This document shows, in pieces, positions 35,401 through 46,090 of a DNA stretch of 64,000 bases. Below the pieces are notes generated by a model that saw only the letters and a list, made by a program, of their open reading frames with translations, ran no database searches and was not told where the DNA came from. The translations under genes and the position numbers were made by a program. This DNA is from Hyparrhenia diplandra. Lineage: Eukaryota; Streptophyta; Magnoliopsida; Poales; Poaceae. Within the stretch, counting starts at the first letter, position 1, and each line of letters opens with the position of its first letter. The DNA lies in assembly GCA_015847255.1 (NCBI GenBank), contig JADLZK010007840.1, positions 864,049 through 928,048 on the forward strand. The letters are read 5' to 3'.

Positions 35401-37504
35401 CATATGAAGTAGTCTTACAATATGTTTTCCAGTGTTTTGTCCATACTGTTTCTGAACACTTAAAGTGGAAGGAGCTAGAGGCGCTACAGTATCATCTTGC
35501 AATGAATTTTGAGATGGTCCGCCCGATCTCACATGAACCCTTGTTCAGTCTTGAAGACTTTCTCCGTTGAGGCATTCTGTTCATACAATTAACCGACAGT
35601 TCAATCAGATATTGTTGCTGTGAAGACACATTCCATAAACAAGAACAACCTCATGGCCAAATTATGCTATCTCGATTTAGATGCAATTGCAGTTGCAGCT
35701 CCAACATTAGTAAACAGAAGATAACCTATACCTCTTTTGTTTTCCTTCTTGTGGTGGCTCTTGGAAGACTGCATCTGATGACAACGCAGCTGAGAAGAAA
35801 TTGAATCAAGTGAAAATTAGAACCTTAACAGCGCCTGACTCAAAGCAAATAAAGATGTAGAATATACAATGATTTATGCTTTATGTTCAACATAGATGAC
35901 ATGAAGTGCAGTATGAAAAATAAAAATCCACAAAATAAAACAAGAGAAGTGATATTTACGTTGAGATTCAATGCAATGGTGTTCAACACCACTGGTTACT
36001 GAGTCAAGTCCTGCAACTGTGGAAGCTGTCAAGACCTAATTCAATTACAGAAGGAAAAAAGATGAGAATTATAGTAGTTGTGTATTAACAAAGTGAGTCA
36101 TTTTACTTGCAAATTTGATACCTACCTGAGATTTCAATCCCTTCCGCTGCCCGTTGGCAGCGTTTTTATTTCTCTGCAAACATATATGAGTATAAAATCT
36201 TGGAATCTTTAATGAAAAAGAAGCTGAATTAAACCATTCTCTTACTTACATCAAGCTCAGAACACTTTACTTTTAAGCAGGACCGCTGCACAAGAAAGCT
36301 CGTGCTGCAATATCTTAATCTGCAGATCATATCCTCAAATTACAAAATCAATAACCACCCTACTCAGAACTGATAATCAATGGATGTCAAAACATAGAAG
36401 TTGACAACTTACTCGATCTTTCCCTGCGTTCAGTTCCTGCAATGAAGCACAGAACAGAAATATTAGGCAGTGCTCTATTATGCACCAGAAAATAAGCACT
36501 ATTCACATCCAACATTTGGATATTTGGGATCAGAGATAGCATAATGTATAAAGATGGCATACATAATTTACTCAATTTTTCACATCCAACGTAACGGAGT
36601 TAACCTCAACACATATATTGGTTGAAAACTGTATCTGCACTGCCAAAATTGAGCACTTTTCCTTTTTTTAAAAAAAAAAAAATATAGTGCTATTGTGGTG
36701 CGCATGCATAGCTTGCAGGATAGCATGCCATTCAATTTGATTGCCAACAAAGGAACAGCACACAAGACTAAAAAGATTAATGTCAGTGCATCCATAGTGA
36801 GAAATGGAGTGGATGGAGATGTAGACAAACCGTAAGCATCTGCGCATTGTTTTGCACAAGGTGTAGATTCTGTTGTTTCGATGCTTGCAGCGCAAGACGG
36901 AGCTTGTACATTTCAATCCTGCTCTGGTCGATGATTTTTCTGCAGAGAAGGAAAGCTCAGCTGCATTAATTAGGAAAGAAATAGCGATCCCTCACCCACA
37001 CCCACACCCACACATTTTTACAGCAACAAATAAGGAGGGGATGGAGAGGCAAGGCAACATACGTCTTCTCACTCAGCAGGGTCATCAACTTTGCGTTCTC
37101 CTACAACAGTGCGAGCAATTACCGAGCTCAGTGAATAGATTGTCCAATAGAAAACGTAATCGAAATGGTATGTCATGAGTAACCTAGATACGGCAGTTGG
37201 AGGTAATGTGACGAAGCTCACTCACCTTGACGAGGTCAGCGACGGAGATGGATCTGGTGGTGTTAGGCTTCTTCCCGGTGTTGGTGATGTCAACGAGGGC
37301 GACGGGCTTATTCCCTTTCCCCGGCGGCGACTGGAGCTTAGGGCCGCCGCCATCGCCGCTAGGGTTCGGGCGCGAAGGGTTCAGGCCACCGCGCGCCGCA
37401 TCTCCGCCTGGTTCAATGGGAGGTGAGGTGGCGCGGCGTGGAAGGGCGGAGAAACCAGAATGGAGACGCGGGGGAGAGGACTTACCGGCAGCGGTGGAGG
37501 CCAT
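32448..37504 (-). CDS. SGO1: Shugoshin 1, centromeric cohesion protector
   Basis: Shugoshin recruits PP2A to protect centromeric cohesin, chiefly in meiosis I in plants. The N-terminal exon (37226-37504) encodes MASTAAGKSSPPRLHSGFSA through SISVADLVK. The conserved coiled coil spans 37063-37100 (ENAKLMTLLSEK), 36831-36939 (IEMYKLRLALQASKQQNLHL), 36413-36436 and 36250-36319 (ILQHELSC). Further exons are 36126-36173, 35960-36035, 35732-35789, 35419-35576, 35145-35186, 34950-35052, 34477-34534, 34138-34315, 33848-33889, 33662-33761, 33326-33386, 32809-32895 and 32448-32718. The last one carries the basic C-terminal SGO motif, RRSLRRAAEKVVSYKEIPLN, then VKMRRP-stop. Exon 36250-36319 has one extra A and exon 35419-35576 one extra G, each breaking the frame. 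The middle exons are a tandemly duplicated block. Use of every middle exon in the mature mRNA is inferred from splice signals only. Confidence 0.88.
33326..36000 (-). repeat. Internal tandem duplication of a four-exon block of shugoshin, unit about 1.26-1.29 kb
   Basis: Four exons recur in the same order: 34950-35052 / 33662-33761 (EIQEA.S), 35145-35186 / 33848-33889 (ETE.....Q), 35419-35576 / 34138-34315 (MPPRRRSSRLNQ-type), and 35732-35789 / 34477-34534. A third copy of the last, 58-bp exon is at 33326-33386, and a relic of exon 35960-36035 survives near 34,705-34,735. Intron sequence is duplicated too, e.g. CTTGGGAACTATCC at about 33,475 and 34,765. The copies are clearly diverged, so the event is not an assembly collapse artefact. 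Confidence 0.9.
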
Positions 37505-37918
37505 GGAGGGTGGAGACCGCGCGTGCCCGCAGGGACGAGGGGAGCGGCGGTCCGCCGCGATGGGCTCAGGTGGCGGCCGAGCGGCGCGGGAGCTGGGACC
37601 TGGAAGCCCAGCGCGGGGCGCGGGCGGCGTCGCGGTGCGGGGGAGTGGAGGAGGGAGCTGCGGCGGCGGCGGCGGCGATGGCGATGGCTCCGGCGTGCCG
37701 TGGTGCGGGGAGGGAACGGTCGAACGGATTCGATTTGAGTTGGAGCGCGGGGTGCGAAATTTTTTGGAGCGGAAGGGGATCGATTTGGCTGCGGGAGGAG
37801 ATGGTGGGGCCAGAGTGTCAGTCAGCCGCGCGGTGGGCCCAACCGAAATCGAAGCGGGTAGAGGGATGGAGATCTGAATTCACTCTCTCGGGAGCTGAAT
37901 TGTCGATTTGTGTGGACT

Positions 37919-38489
37919 CTTTTTTTGGGAAAGGGGAACTGTATTAAAGAAGCCAACAGTACACCCCTGCGATTTTGCAGGAAACACCCCGGTACATATA
38001 ATAATCACGCACACACCCAGGAATGTCTCCACCATCGTCGACGCCGGCGTCATCCAGAACTCCGGCGAGATCCTCCTTCCACCATGCGAAGGGACCTCCA
38101 AACCTTGGAAACTGCTGCAAAAGCCCGCACCGCGGCTCATCCCCGGTACATCGATTCCGTTGAACGAACACAGCCATCCCCACCGCACGAACAGAAGAGG
38201 AAGAGGAAATCCGCTCCGGCGGCCGTCGGACCACCGGCCGGAAAGCAAATCCGCGGTCGCGAGACGCAACCCGGAAGAACATCGCAGGGGAGGAAAGGAT
38301 TCGTTCCCCATACGCCACAAAAGCCTCGCCGGAGAAGACGTACCCGTCGTTGCCGGAGAGGAACTTTATTCGCCGGCGCAGCAGCTCCCTCGCGGTCACC
38401 GCCCCCGGAAACACCAGCTCCGCATCGCCGGAAGGAGCGCCGACCATGTCGTCGCCGCCGCCGAAGATGCCGAACCTAACCCTAGGCAA
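37919..38489 (-). CDS. Intronless 181-residue open frame followed by a poly(A)-like tail
   Basis: The minus-strand frame from 38489 to 37944 starts MPRVRFGIFGGGDDMVGAPS and has no recognised domain. Directly after its stop comes ACAGTTCCCCTTTCCC and then an A run (T run at 37,919-37,926 on the plus strand). A single-exon frame with a 3' A tail looks like a reverse-transcribed insert, either a LINE 3' part or a retrocopy. It lies only about 415 bp upstream of the shugoshin start codon and in the same orientation. Whether it makes a protein is unknown. Confidence 0.4.
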
Positions 38490-38665
38490 CGACCACAGGC
38501 CATCGCCGGGACAACAAGCTAAAAGACCTAATCTACAGCTCTACAAGGTCCTCCCGCCGAGGGGCCGGGCTCCCCTCTCAACCACGGCGCCCCAAAGGCC
38601 GCCGGAGGAGAGGGGGCCGGCGGATCGACGAAGGAGAAGGAGTCGCCTCGAACTCTGGAGCCTCA

Positions 38666-38768
38666 ACAATTCAATTCTACTTTCAAAAGGAAAAAAAAAA
38701 TCAATTCTACTTTCAAAAAAAAAAAAAACAATTCAATTCTACTTAAAAAAAATCAATTCAATTCTACA
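38666..38768. repeat. AT-rich short tandem repeat (ATTCAATTCTACTT units)
   Basis: Four to five imperfect copies of about 25-30 bp, CAATTCTACTTTCAAAA with A runs of variable length. It is simple-sequence-like and has no coding meaning. Confidence 0.85.
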
Positions 38769-40197
38769 TCCACATGCTGAGAGAAGAAGAATATTACAGG
38801 TATAAAATTACTATAGTACACTTTTTAATAATGATGTATTTTTTTTGAATATTGTATTTGCTATAAAAGATATTTTTAATTATGTTAATTGTCCCCTAGA
38901 CATTATGGCTATTAGGATAACACTCCCTCTGCCTCAAAACAAGTGTCGTTTTGGATTATGTATGTGTTAAATTTTCTTAAATATAACTAGATGTTTATAA
39001 AAAAACTTAACAATATTTATATCTCTAAATAAATTTATTATAAAAAATATATTGAAGAGTTAATCTCTATATACACACACTAAAACAAGGAAATCACCCC
39101 CCAATATCATTTGCATCATGGGGTGTCGTTGAACAAAATAATAAGAGTTAAATACACTAGCTAGTGGTCACGTCCATGAACTCTGAAAACACATTTCTAG
39201 TCTACTAAAGTTGTTTTATGGTGCACCTTGATCCATGTCAACACATGTTGTCTATATGGCATGGCCAATGTGAACACCTCTTCTCTCACCCACTTTTGTA
39301 GGGTGCAAGAGAATTTGGCGAGAGGGAGGATTGGTGAAAGTGGCATTGGTTTAGTCGCCAATGGTGGCGTATAGGAATATGACGATGGAAGCCTACCCCA
39401 CATCCTCCGAGCCTAGGTCATGAATGTGACCCTAGTATGTCCTCAAAGGATCAAGGGAGAGGAGGTTGTCGTTGTCACCGTTATCATGCCCACGCTATTC
39501 AGCCAGCCTGCCCATGAGCAGTCTTGAGCTAATAGGGCTCCACCTCAGCGACCTCCTACTCTGGTAGTACGTTGGATACGGGCAGTGACACTTGTCTACT
39601 GCTACGCAAAGGGTAGAACGATACATGCCATTGACATGTGGACCCACATTTCAATGTCCACGTTGTTCATGTCACTTGCCGCACATTATGTGCTGATATG
39701 GATCAAATAATACTAAAACAACTTTATTGGTCAATAAATGCATTTTCTTGAGTATGCGGATCTAAGAGGGCACACGGTGACAATATTGGTCCAACGAATC
39801 ATATAAAATAAGTCAAAGGGGCAAGTAGTGGTATATTTTGAAGACTTGTAAAATTGTAATGGTACGCTTCCAATATTCCTCAAACTCGTAGAATTATTGT
39901 AATCACTATTTGAAGTGACTTTTAACTCAAATAATCCGAGTATAGATGGTGTTCTGTGTATTGCATGCTGATGGAAACCATGTTGTGTGCCACCGCAGCA
40001 AGAGAAATTATTCCGGAATGCATGCGCGCGTGGCGCTGTAGATCACTTGTGTTCATGACGTCAGCTTGTATGGCTTGTCTTCGTGCACTAAAAATTCGTG
40101 GAGATACAAACCGGCCGGAGTATGATTCTCCCTTATCAGCTTGCATGCCCTCCTTGTGTTTGTTTGCATTGCATTGCTTGCTTGTTGAAACAAATAA

Positions 40198-40366
40198 GGC
40201 TCTGTTTGGTTTAGAAAAGTCCTAGGACTTTTTAGTCCCAGGGACTAATAAAAAAAATCCCTCTAAGAGAGTCTTTTGAGACTAATAGGAAAAAGTCCCC
40301 ATTTATTTGGTTTTTAGGACTTTTTTTACTCCTAGGGACTAAAAAGTCCCTCAACCAAACATGGCC
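40198..40366. mobile_element. Tourist-like MITE, 169 bp
   Basis: Inverted ends GGCTCTGTTTGGTT and AACCAAACATGGCC, with an internal palindrome of TTTAGTCCCAGGGACTAA-like blocks. The flanks are TAA and TCA, an imperfect 3-bp target duplication. The AGTCCC motifs resemble the degraded sequence near 4,150-4,280. Confidence 0.75.
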
Positions 40367-41758
40367 TCAAACATCAAGTCCACTTTTTGGCCTCAGAAAA
40401 AATTTAACTGCGTATTCCGTATCTGGCTTTGAGCATGTCGACCATCAGCGATGCCTTGACGTGTTTCTTCCTCCGAATATGTGACTTTGTCGTTTTTTTT
40501 CACGTTCAGGCCATTTTCACCCGTGTTTCGTTGAGAGAAAATATCCATATCCAATCAATGAGTGCCAAAATATCAATACATACGGCAGCTGGGAGTGGTA
40601 TAATCCATACTCATTGAGTCTGATCCGAGTATATATGCATGCCCAGGAAGGTCCAAAGTCCAAATGCGTAGTTTGTCAAAGATGCCGACGTGAGCGTTGA
40701 TTTTGACACCAAAAAAAAAAAAATGCAGCGAACCATGGCCGTCGTCGGGAGGACGACAATTGCCGCTGATCATTGTTTGCTTGCATATATATAAAAAATT
40801 GTCTTGCGATTGAGTTCTTTCGTGGCCCACGACATGCATGGCGCCGACCTGATTGGTGTCGTTACGGCGCCGCTTGACTCCGTGCACCTTCACTTCACAC
40901 ACGGTAGGATCTGTATGCACGCACCAAACACATTGATTGATTATTCATTTAAGTACGTCACTGTCACTTTGAATGAATTTTCGTCATACAACTTTATCTA
41001 TCAGCTAATCCCACTCAACAGGCTTCCACCGTGTGGCAATAGTTAACATACTACATACATTGCCACTCTTTTCTACATGTGCATGCACTCACCATCTACT
41101 AAGCGTTTGGCAATAAAGGAACCTGCTGCAATTTCTGATGAATGAACTGGATGGATATCTGGGTGAACATGAGGATGACTACTTCCTGTGTGATACTCTT
41201 TTGGTATTATGAACTGTTTTAGTACTGTGGATGGGAATTTGAGTGTTTCAAATAACTGGTAAAAAATGATATTATAATGAATTCATATCTTGGCATGTCA
41301 TCTGTATAGGTAGACAAAACTGTACAGCCATACGGGCCATATGATTAGTGTTATTAATACGGTCTATTTATATGAGTTCCCCCATATATGCTATAGACAT
41401 GTGAGCTATTTCCCATATTTTTTTTTTTTTGCGAACAGAGCTATTTCCCATATTATGGACTGCTTCAGTGTTATTATCAATAATATATATCTACATGAGT
41501 TTCTTCATATGTATTTTATATTATGCTTCAAATGGAATGCTGGTAGGGCGCCCGGAAGGGCGCTTCCTTTTCTAGTTGAATGCATTTGAACGCCACCACG
41601 AAGCAGAAAAGGCTACTGAACAGAATCTGAACTCTAACAGCAAAAGTATGCAGATTATGGTATTCACATTCTCGTTTGTAACTAACATGGCACTTTTACC
41701 ATCGGCCTCTAAACTAGTAGGTTGTGTCTGCACCAAACACATCGAATGTAAAATTCTA

Positions 41759-41910
41759 CTCCCTCCCGTTCAAATTATAGTTCATTTTTTGGCTTTTTCT
41801 AGATTCATTTCTTTTACTATGCATCTAGACATAGTGTATAACTAGGTGCATAGCAAAAATCAATGTATCTAGAAAAGCCAAAAGTGAACTACAATTTGAA
41901 ACGGAGGGAG
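41759..41910. mobile_element. Stowaway MITE, 152 bp
   Basis: Starts CTCCCTCCCGTTCAAATTAT and ends ACAATTTGAAACGGAGGGAG with TA on both sides. The whole element can fold as a long hairpin (TTTTGGCTTTTCTAGA paired with TCTAGAAAAGCCAAAA). Confidence 0.92.
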
Positions 41911-42334
41911 TATTCATTTATGTATGTCACTCTGAAAAAAATAATAATGTCTTTAATACGCAAGTTGAATGAACTATGGTGCCACTCATTTATATATATA
42001 AAAAAACTTTTGCATCAATAGGAGCACTAGACAACTCCACATGATCTAGTCAAACTAATCCAAAAGTAGAAAACAACTAGTCAAACTAATCCAAAAGTAG
42101 AAAACAACTAGTCAAACTCATCAAAAAAATACAAAACAACGGTCCATTCTTGCTTGCTAAAAAGTCCTTGGGCACCAACTCCAGTCTCCACCATGCACAA
42201 CAGCAGCAAGGATATATTATTATATACAGAATGATTAGCCACTACGGCCAACTCATATCATAGTCAGCCAATGAAAAGAAATCAAGCTCTGCTGCACCGC
42301 GTAAGAAATTAACCAAAAGCCACCACCGCCGGCC

Positions 42335-43878
42335 ATGCTACTCCTAAGACTAAGAGCCTGCAGGCTCCTGCTGCAGCTGCTCCTGCTGATCTCTGCCGCG
42401 GCGACAACCAGTTCAGCAGCCTTGAATTCTTCGGGCCATGGCGACGACGAGAGAGCTCTTGTGGCTTTCAAGGCCAAGATCTCCGGCCACTCCAGCGTGC
42501 TGAACTCGTGGAACCAGAGCACTGCGGGCTGGGGGGCGCCACCGTGTAGCGAGGAGGCACCAGTGGAGGGTGGTAGCCCTAAACCTCAGTTCTCAGGGGC
42601 TCGCCGGCACCATCTCCCCCGCCATCGGCAACCTCACTTTGCTGCGCTTACTTTTGAGCTACAACAAACCTCCAAGGCGAGATCCCCGCCAAAGATCGGC
42701 TCCCCTCGTGACGTCTCCGACGCCTTTGCTCGATGCAAAACACGCTCACTAGTGTCATCCCAGCAGTCATGATCCCAAGTAGCATCACCGCTGCATCGGC
42801 CTCCATGAGATTGTCATCCAAGACGGCAAAGGCCAGGGGAAGCATCCCGGCCGAGATTGGCAACTGCCGGGCGCCTCGGTTCTATCATCGACAACAACAA
42901 AGATTAACGGAACCATCCCGCCGTCTCTTGGGAACCTTTCCAACCTGGCCGCCCCGCCCTTGACAAGCAACTTCCTTTGAGGGACCAATCCTCGTGGGCA
43001 TCCGCAACAATCCATATCTCAAGTGGCTTCAGCTATCCGATAACAATCTCTCCGGTTTTGCTCCCTTCTTCCATGTACAACCTATCATCTGCTCATCTTT
43101 TTTACGTGGTTCGTCAACTAGCTCCATAGTCGTCTACCATTTGACCTGGGGAAAAGCCTTCCCGGCATCCAACAGCTTGTGATTGGAGGAAACCGATTTT
43201 GAAACTCTTCCATTGTCATTGACCAATCTCTACGAGGCTCCGGGATCTTTATGTCGGATTCAATAGTTTTTATCGAGCTTTTCTTACGGATTGGACAGAT
43301 TGCAAAATCTTGAAGAGTTTACTATGGGTAATAACATGTTAGAAGCAAGTAACAAGGAAGAGTGGGAATTTATTGGTTCTTTGGCAAATCGTAGCAGATT
43401 ACAGCAACTGTCCTTTGGATGGAACAGATTTTCGTGAAAAACGCGCCAGGTTCATTGGTTAATCTATCTACTAATCTCCGATTCTTTGCGGATGCCCAAC
43501 AACAACATATCCGGTGTCATCCCATCGATATTGGAAATTTGGCGGGGCCTTCGGATGCTTGATTTTGGCAATAACTTACTCACTGGGGTCATTCCTGAAA
43601 GCATGAGGAAGCTTACACGATTTGCGGCAACTAGGCCTCACTTCAATCCACCTATACAGGACATGTACCATCCTCCATCGGAAATCTTTCTAGCCTACTT
43701 TAACTTTATGCAGGCAAGAACAGCTTGGAGGGGCCAATTCCACCAAGCATTGGAAACTTGAGCAAACTCTTAGCCCTAAGTCTGCGAAATAACAACCTTA
43801 TGGATTGATTCCTCGACGAAATTATGGAGCCGCCATCGATCCCTATGTTTCTCGACCGTCCAACAACCAAATAGCCGA
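42335..43878 (+). pseudogene. LRR-XII receptor kinase pseudogene (Xa21-like ectodomain, no kinase)
   Basis: It begins with a signal peptide (MLLLRLRACRLLLQLLLLIS) and the LRR N-cap DDERALVAFKAKISGHSSVL, typical of grass LRR-XII receptor kinases. LRR units follow in changing frames: VALNLSSQGLAGTISPAIGN near 42,572, NNNISGVIPSI and LDFGNNLLTGVIPESM near 43,500-43,600, and SIGNLSKLLALSLRNNN near 43,750. The reading frame is broken many times, some LRRs are missing, and no membrane helix or kinase follows. The similarity ends at about 43,878 where a repeat begins. The number of lesions exceeds the window-wide indel pattern, so I call this a true pseudogene. Confidence 0.85.
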
Positions 43879-43889
43879 TCTATTTCACG

Positions 43890-44194
43890 AGAAAAGTCTG
43901 CATCACCCCCCAACCAACTATGGGGGGTGGGACTTTAACCCCTCAACTATGAAAAAAACTGTTCCACCCCCGAACTTTGCAAAAAATCGGTCAAATTACC
44001 CCCCCGAAGTGGTTTGAATGGTGGTTTTGCTACAGTATCCCCGGTATTCTTTGCAGTAGCAAAACCACCGCTTGAAACCGCGCTCTAGGGGTAATTTGAC
44101 TGGTTTTGCAATGTTGGGGGTAGAAATGATCGTTTTATAGTTGAGGGGGGTTATAATCCACCCCCCATAGTTGGGGGTGATGTAGACTTTTTTC
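43890..44194. mobile_element. Long-TIR MITE, Mutator-like, 305 bp, with 9-bp target duplication
   Basis: The ends GAAAAGTCTGCATCACCCCC and GGGGGTGATGTAGACTTTTTTC are parts of a long inverted repeat covering most of the element. TATTTCACG (43881-43889) and TATTTCAACG (44195-44204) flank it. A sequence at 48,044-48,190 is the same flanking region without the insert, confirming both borders. A 9-bp duplication and long TIRs suggest a Mutator-like MITE. Confidence 0.85.
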
Positions 44195-44330
44195 TATTTC
44201 AACGTAGCCCAAGAAACATGTGAGAGGAGCATGTGGATCGGTATAAAATAGTCTTTTTTTTTCTTGTTTCTCACCTCCACATCGGCCGACTATGTAGCGC
44301 TAAGATTAGCTTATTACCATTGCGGACACT
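44195..44330. repeat. Repeat shared with 48,044-48,190 (right flank of the MITE)
   Basis: ACGTAGCCCAAGAAACATGT and the following AGCATGTGG, TATAAAATAGT and CTCACCTCCACATC blocks match the sequence after 48,054. The two copies form a dispersed repeat of unknown type. Confidence 0.8.
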
Positions 44331-44867
44331 CTTGGCTAGCTAATTGGTACTATTAACATATCAAGAATATAGGACACTGGAAATCCGGAATTCGAATAAT
44401 GGAATAGGACTGAACTCGATCTTTTGTGTTGGAACTTAGCATGGCAGCTATTCCAAAATTTAGGTATACCGTGGAGAAGCCCTCAGGCCTCAGTGGCCAT
44501 TATACTAGGAGCAACTCTCAGTGGCCATTATACGGCAGTGGCCGCCGGTGGTGGCGTGGTGTGGTGGTGGTGCACTGGTGCCGGCGGCCGGCCTGTTGCG
44601 CCACTACACACGGACGGGACCGATCAGTGCGCGGCAGGCTGCGCGTGATGATGCGTGTTAGGCAGGTGGTTTTGGAGCCAGGGCCGTGTCTTTGGACTCT
44701 TGGGAGGAAAACCTATTCAATTCAATAATATTTGCTGCCGATTGTCTGGTCCAAGTCCAAACATTTGGCCGTCAGTTGCATGACGCCGGGAAGCATTATG
44801 TGATGCATGTAGAGCCAGAGCCGCCTAGCCCCACCACTTCGTTATCGAGTGGTCTAGTGGTTGGTTA

Positions 44868-45615
44868 GGCCTTCCACAATGTGCAGCTTAAGTGGTGCCA
44901 AGAGAGGAGAGATAAAATTTTGGAACCGCTACATACGTTGCAGACAGAGAAGCCAACTTTCAGTAGTGCTAGGAAAACTGGGAGCGACGCAACTAGTTGC
45001 TCCGGTTCCAACTCCTGGCGAAGCAATAAAATAGTCGTAGCTGGGCAGCACCTCGTCGACGCCGTCCTCGTGGCTGACCGCCGCCTCCGTTCGCGCCGCC
45101 GCCATGGAGGGAGGACCGGTGCACGGGGCCGTGGCTGACCGCCTCCTCCGGCGGGCTTCCCGTCCTCGTGGCTGACCGCCTCCTACGTTCGCGCCGCTGC
45201 CATGGAGGGAGGACCGGTGCCCGGGCCCGTGGCCGACCGCCTCCTCCGGTGGGCTTCCTGGTGCTGCCGTCGCACGCGGCGGAGTGACGCATGAGCTGCT
45301 CGAGCCACCGGCGGACGCCGTCGCCGCCGTCCTCGTCCTCGCACGACGAGGCTTCATTTGCGCTCACGGACGAGGTCCTTCCCTCGCCAGCGAAGATGTG
45401 GTCCAGGAAAGCTCATGGATCTGGATTGGACTCGGCAAAAGAGAGAGAACGACAACTCGGCTGCTGGTTGATTTTTCTATTTGGTTTTGTGTGGGTAGTG
45501 GTGGGTCCAACGAGTGGTGCCGAGTCCTCTCACCATTGCAGCATTTGGAGAGCGGTGCTAGGATCAGAGCTAGGGTCCACATATTTTTCTGGCATCGCTC
45601 CTCCATTGTGGAGGG
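44868..45615. mobile_element. PIF/Harbinger-like TIR element with GC-rich tandem cargo, 748 bp
   Basis: Inverted ends GGCCTTCCACAATG and CATTGTGGAGGGCC, flanked by TTA on both sides (44865-44867 and 45616-45618). The interior, about 45,040-45,310, is GC-rich, gene-like and contains a tandem duplication. No transposase is seen. This is a Pack-type candidate. Confidence 0.8.
45063..45258. repeat. 98-bp tandem duplication inside the TIR element
   Basis: CGTCCTCGTGGCTGACCGCC starts at 45063 and 45161, and GCCATGGAGGGAGGACCGGT recurs at the same spacing. The two units are nearly identical, so duplication took place inside the element or its cargo. Confidence 0.9.
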
Positions 45616-45858
45616 CCTTACTTGTCTTCCTTTTTGTCATAATAAAGTGACTGAGCTTTCTCCCACACGACACGTGTCGCTGTACTTCTTCCTTCGTCCC
45701 AAAAGACAGCAATTTCCAAAGTTTTTTAAGAATATTTTAACTAAAACAAAGTATTTTAAATATTTCCTCTGTTTTTAAATTATAAGATATTTTGACATTG
45801 TTTTTGCAACGTATCTAAATATCATAGACACTATTTCAATCCAACAACTAAAAACACC

Positions 45859-46090
45859 TAAACTGAGACTCTACCGGGGCGAGACGGCGGCGTTGCACCG
45901 CTTTGCCCGGGCGCCTCCCGCTCACTCCCCACATGCTTGACCAAGACAACCCGGGCGGTTTGCATGCTAAAAACACTAAACCGAGACTCCCACCGGCGGA
46001 CGACATGCGTTGTCTCCCCGCTCCCTCGCCCGGCGCGCCCCGCCGCTCCCCACATGCTTGACCAGGACAACCCCGGCGGGTTTGCATGCT
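45859..46090. repeat. Tandem duplication, unit about 121 bp, two copies
   Basis: CCCCACATGCTTGACCARGA and GTTTGCATGCTA recur 121 bp apart, each preceded by a GC-rich segment starting CGAGACTC.ACCGG. There is no coding signal. Confidence 0.85.

Larger units (their letters stand above)
38769..42334. other. Intergenic; MITEs only
   Basis: AT-rich DNA with two clear MITEs (listed separately) and a solo Stowaway-like end near 38,922 (CTCCCTCTGCCTCAAAACAA). A direct repeat, CTAGTCAAACTAATCCAAAA, lies at about 42,050-42,110. No gene is recognised. Confidence 0.55.

Noticed and set aside
36994..37012. CCCACACCCACACCCACA near shugoshin exon 2 as a telomere-like or regulatory repeat
   Set aside because: A three-copy hexamer microsatellite in an intron; it does not match the plant telomere repeat.
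37227..37947. Plus-strand Gly/Arg-rich frames of 174-216 residues opposite the shugoshin first exon and promoter
   Set aside because: They overlap a firmly identified exon on the other strand and have no recognisable domain.
38922..39120. CTCCCTCTGCCTCAAAACAA as the start of a full Stowaway element
   Set aside because: No matching inverted end with a TA flank was found within the usual length; at best it is a solo degraded end.
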